A stretch of DNA of 64,000 nucleotides, from the NCBI RefSeq assembly GCF_017916505.1, contig NZ_JAFMSZ010000001.1, positions 930,001 to 994,000 on the forward strand, in the 5' to 3' direction. Position numbers and translations under genes: made by a program. The notes beneath the pieces were generated by a model. That model was not told the DNA's origin. It made no database searches and was given only the letters and a program-made list of their open reading frames with translations. Positions 63,209 through 64,000 of the stretch are shown here, in pieces (position 1 is the first letter of the stretch; the number at the start of each line of letters is the position of its first letter). The stretch is from Naasia sp. SYSU D00057 (GTDB lineage: Bacteria; Actinomycetota; Actinomycetes; Actinomycetales; Microbacteriaceae).

Positions 63209-63714
63209 TGCCGAGCATCGAGCTGCTCCTCGACGAGGAGTCGGAGCAGGCGCTGAAGGCCGAGTGGCTCGCGCTGGCGGATGCGGGACTGCCCAGTCAG
63301 GCGAGGCACACGGGCGCCTCCAACCGGCCGCACATCACCCTGCTCTACTCGGACGAGCGGCTGGACCCGCCCCGCGTCCTCGGGCTGCCGCTGCCGGTCA
63401 CGGTCGCGAGCCCGGTCATCTTCGGGTCGGCGCGGCGGGGCTTCCTGGTCGCGCGGCTCGTCCGGCCGAGTCTTCCGCTGCTCGAGCTGCACCGCATCCT
63501 CCACGAGGAGGTCGGCGACGCGCCCGGCATCGACCGCCTCACGCGTCCCGGCGCGTGGACCCCGCACGTCACGCTGGCGCGCCGGCTCACCCCCGCGGAG
63601 CTCGCCACGGCGCTCACGATCATCGAGCCGAAGCGCGCGATCGAGGGGATGTCAGTCGGCGCTCGGATGTGGGAGTCGGCGACCAAGACGATCACCGACC
63701 TCCGCCTGGTCTGA
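63208..63714 (+). CDS. 2'-5' RNA ligase-like 2H phosphoesterase
   Basis: 168 residues. Two HxT motifs, PHITLLY (H42) and PHVTLARR (H120), are the hallmark of the LigT/2H phosphoesterase fold. It may act on 2',3'-cyclic phosphates or 2'-5' linkages. The ATG overlaps the stop of the acyl-CoA dehydrogenase by 1 nt (TGATG). Its last 63 nt overlap the convergent gene. Confidence 0.9.
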   Translation: MPSIELLLDEESEQALKAEWLALADAGLPSQARHTGASNRPHITLLYSDERLDPPRVLGLPLPVTVASPVIFGSARRGFLVARLVRPSLPLLELHRILHEEVGDAPGIDRLTRPGAWTPHVTLARRLTPAELATALTIIEPKRAIEGMSVGARMWESATKTITDLRLV

Positions 63715-64000
63715 GTCCTCCCCCAGCAGCCGGCGGGCGAGCACGGTGGCTCCCGCGACCGCTGCCGGCGTCGCGAGCACCGCGACGAACGGGAGAAGGA
63801 ACATCAGGTAGACCGCGACCCCGAAGCCGAGCACGCGGGCGCGGTTCTGCCGGCGCAGCCGCCGCTGCACGGCGGGCGGCACCTCCCGGCCGTCGAAAGG
63901 GCGGCCGAGGAGCTCGGCGGCGACCAGCCAGCCGCCGCCGAGCGCGCCGACGCAGAACGCCAGCACTCCCCCGGCGATCGGGATGAGGCCGAGCAGGAAC
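63652..64000 (-). CDS. EI24/CysZ-like membrane protein, 5'-truncated by window edge
   Basis: The frame is open to the right edge (about 115 codons). It reads LLGLIPIAGGVLAFCVGALGGGW, then AAELLGRPFDGREVPPAVQRRLRRQNRARVLGFGVAVYLMFLLPFVAVLATPAA-type segments, typical of the C-terminal half of EI24/CysZ family proteins. Function in Actinobacteria unknown (the E. coli CysZ takes up sulfate). The N-terminus lies outside the window. Confidence 0.75.
   Translation of the reverse strand, partial: FLLGLIPIAGGVLAFCVGALGGGWLVAAELLGRPFDGREVPPAVQRRLRRQNRARVLGFGVAVYLMFLLPFVAVLATPAAVAGATVLARRLLGEDSDQAEVGDRLGRRLPHPSAD

Overview
The window is very G+C-rich, densely packed actinobacterial DNA. The gene set and order (leuA, era, CNNM transporter, ybeY, phoH, HIT, rsmE, dnaJ, hrcA, hemW, lepA, rpsT, holA, comEC, comEA, then leuS), the DUF4870 pair, class F sortase and GTG/TTG starts point to a Microbacteriaceae-like chromosome; the genus cannot be fixed from the sequence. 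No rRNA, tRNA, CRISPR, phage or transposase was seen, and no gene-free gap exceeds 300 bases.

Layout. 1-2.85 kb: an edge fragment, a TRIC-type channel, and leuA behind a leucine leader peptide. 2.98-11.55 kb: a carbohydrate unit (LacI regulator, GH42-type glycosidase, ABC binding protein and two permeases, canonical GH42 beta-galactosidase) with a clear LacI-type operator at its promoter. 11.6-17.5 kb: an MprF-like aminoacyl-lipid synthase coupled to an alpha/beta-hydrolase, and a two-component system with a small ORF between kinase and regulator. 17.6-24.8 kb: the leftward housekeeping operon hrcA-dnaJ-rsmE-HIT-phoH-ybeY-CNNM-era, headed by a CIRCE element. 24.9-31.7 kb: DUF4870 pair, hemW, nucleoside hydrolase, HAD hydrolase, pentapeptide protein, DUF1990, GNAT and nucleotidyltransferase. 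31.8-41.6 kb: lepA, NUDIX, aminotransferase, hydrolase, rpsT, a membrane protein, rhodanese, holA, comEC, comEA. 41.8-44.9 kb: a surface cassette (polytopic protein, frameshifted DUF4397 protein, class F sortase). 44.9-50.3 kb: leuS, pabB/pabC, DedA. 50.4-54.5 kb: osmoprotectant ABC importer and TetR regulator. 54.6-64 kb: App1-type phosphatase, a divergent glucose-6-phosphate dehydrogenase, a small secreted protein, an AlkZ-like winged-helix protein, FUSC protein, NagZ-like lipoprotein, UbiA prenyltransferase, acyl-CoA dehydrogenase, 2'-5' RNA ligase, and a truncated EI24-type protein.

How it works together. Many genes not preceded by a same-strand partner show a TAnnnT hexamer 6-7 nt before the start codon, as expected for leaderless transcripts; genes inside operons instead overlap by ATGA/GTGA or carry Shine-Dalgarno sequences. 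The most striking case is pabB/pabC, whose divergent promoters and start codons interlock within 17 bp. The leuA leader has leucine codons complementary to the leuA Shine-Dalgarno, followed by a 10-bp hairpin. Several gene ends carry long perfect palindromes, and one 55-bp palindromic sequence occurs twice, 14 kb apart.
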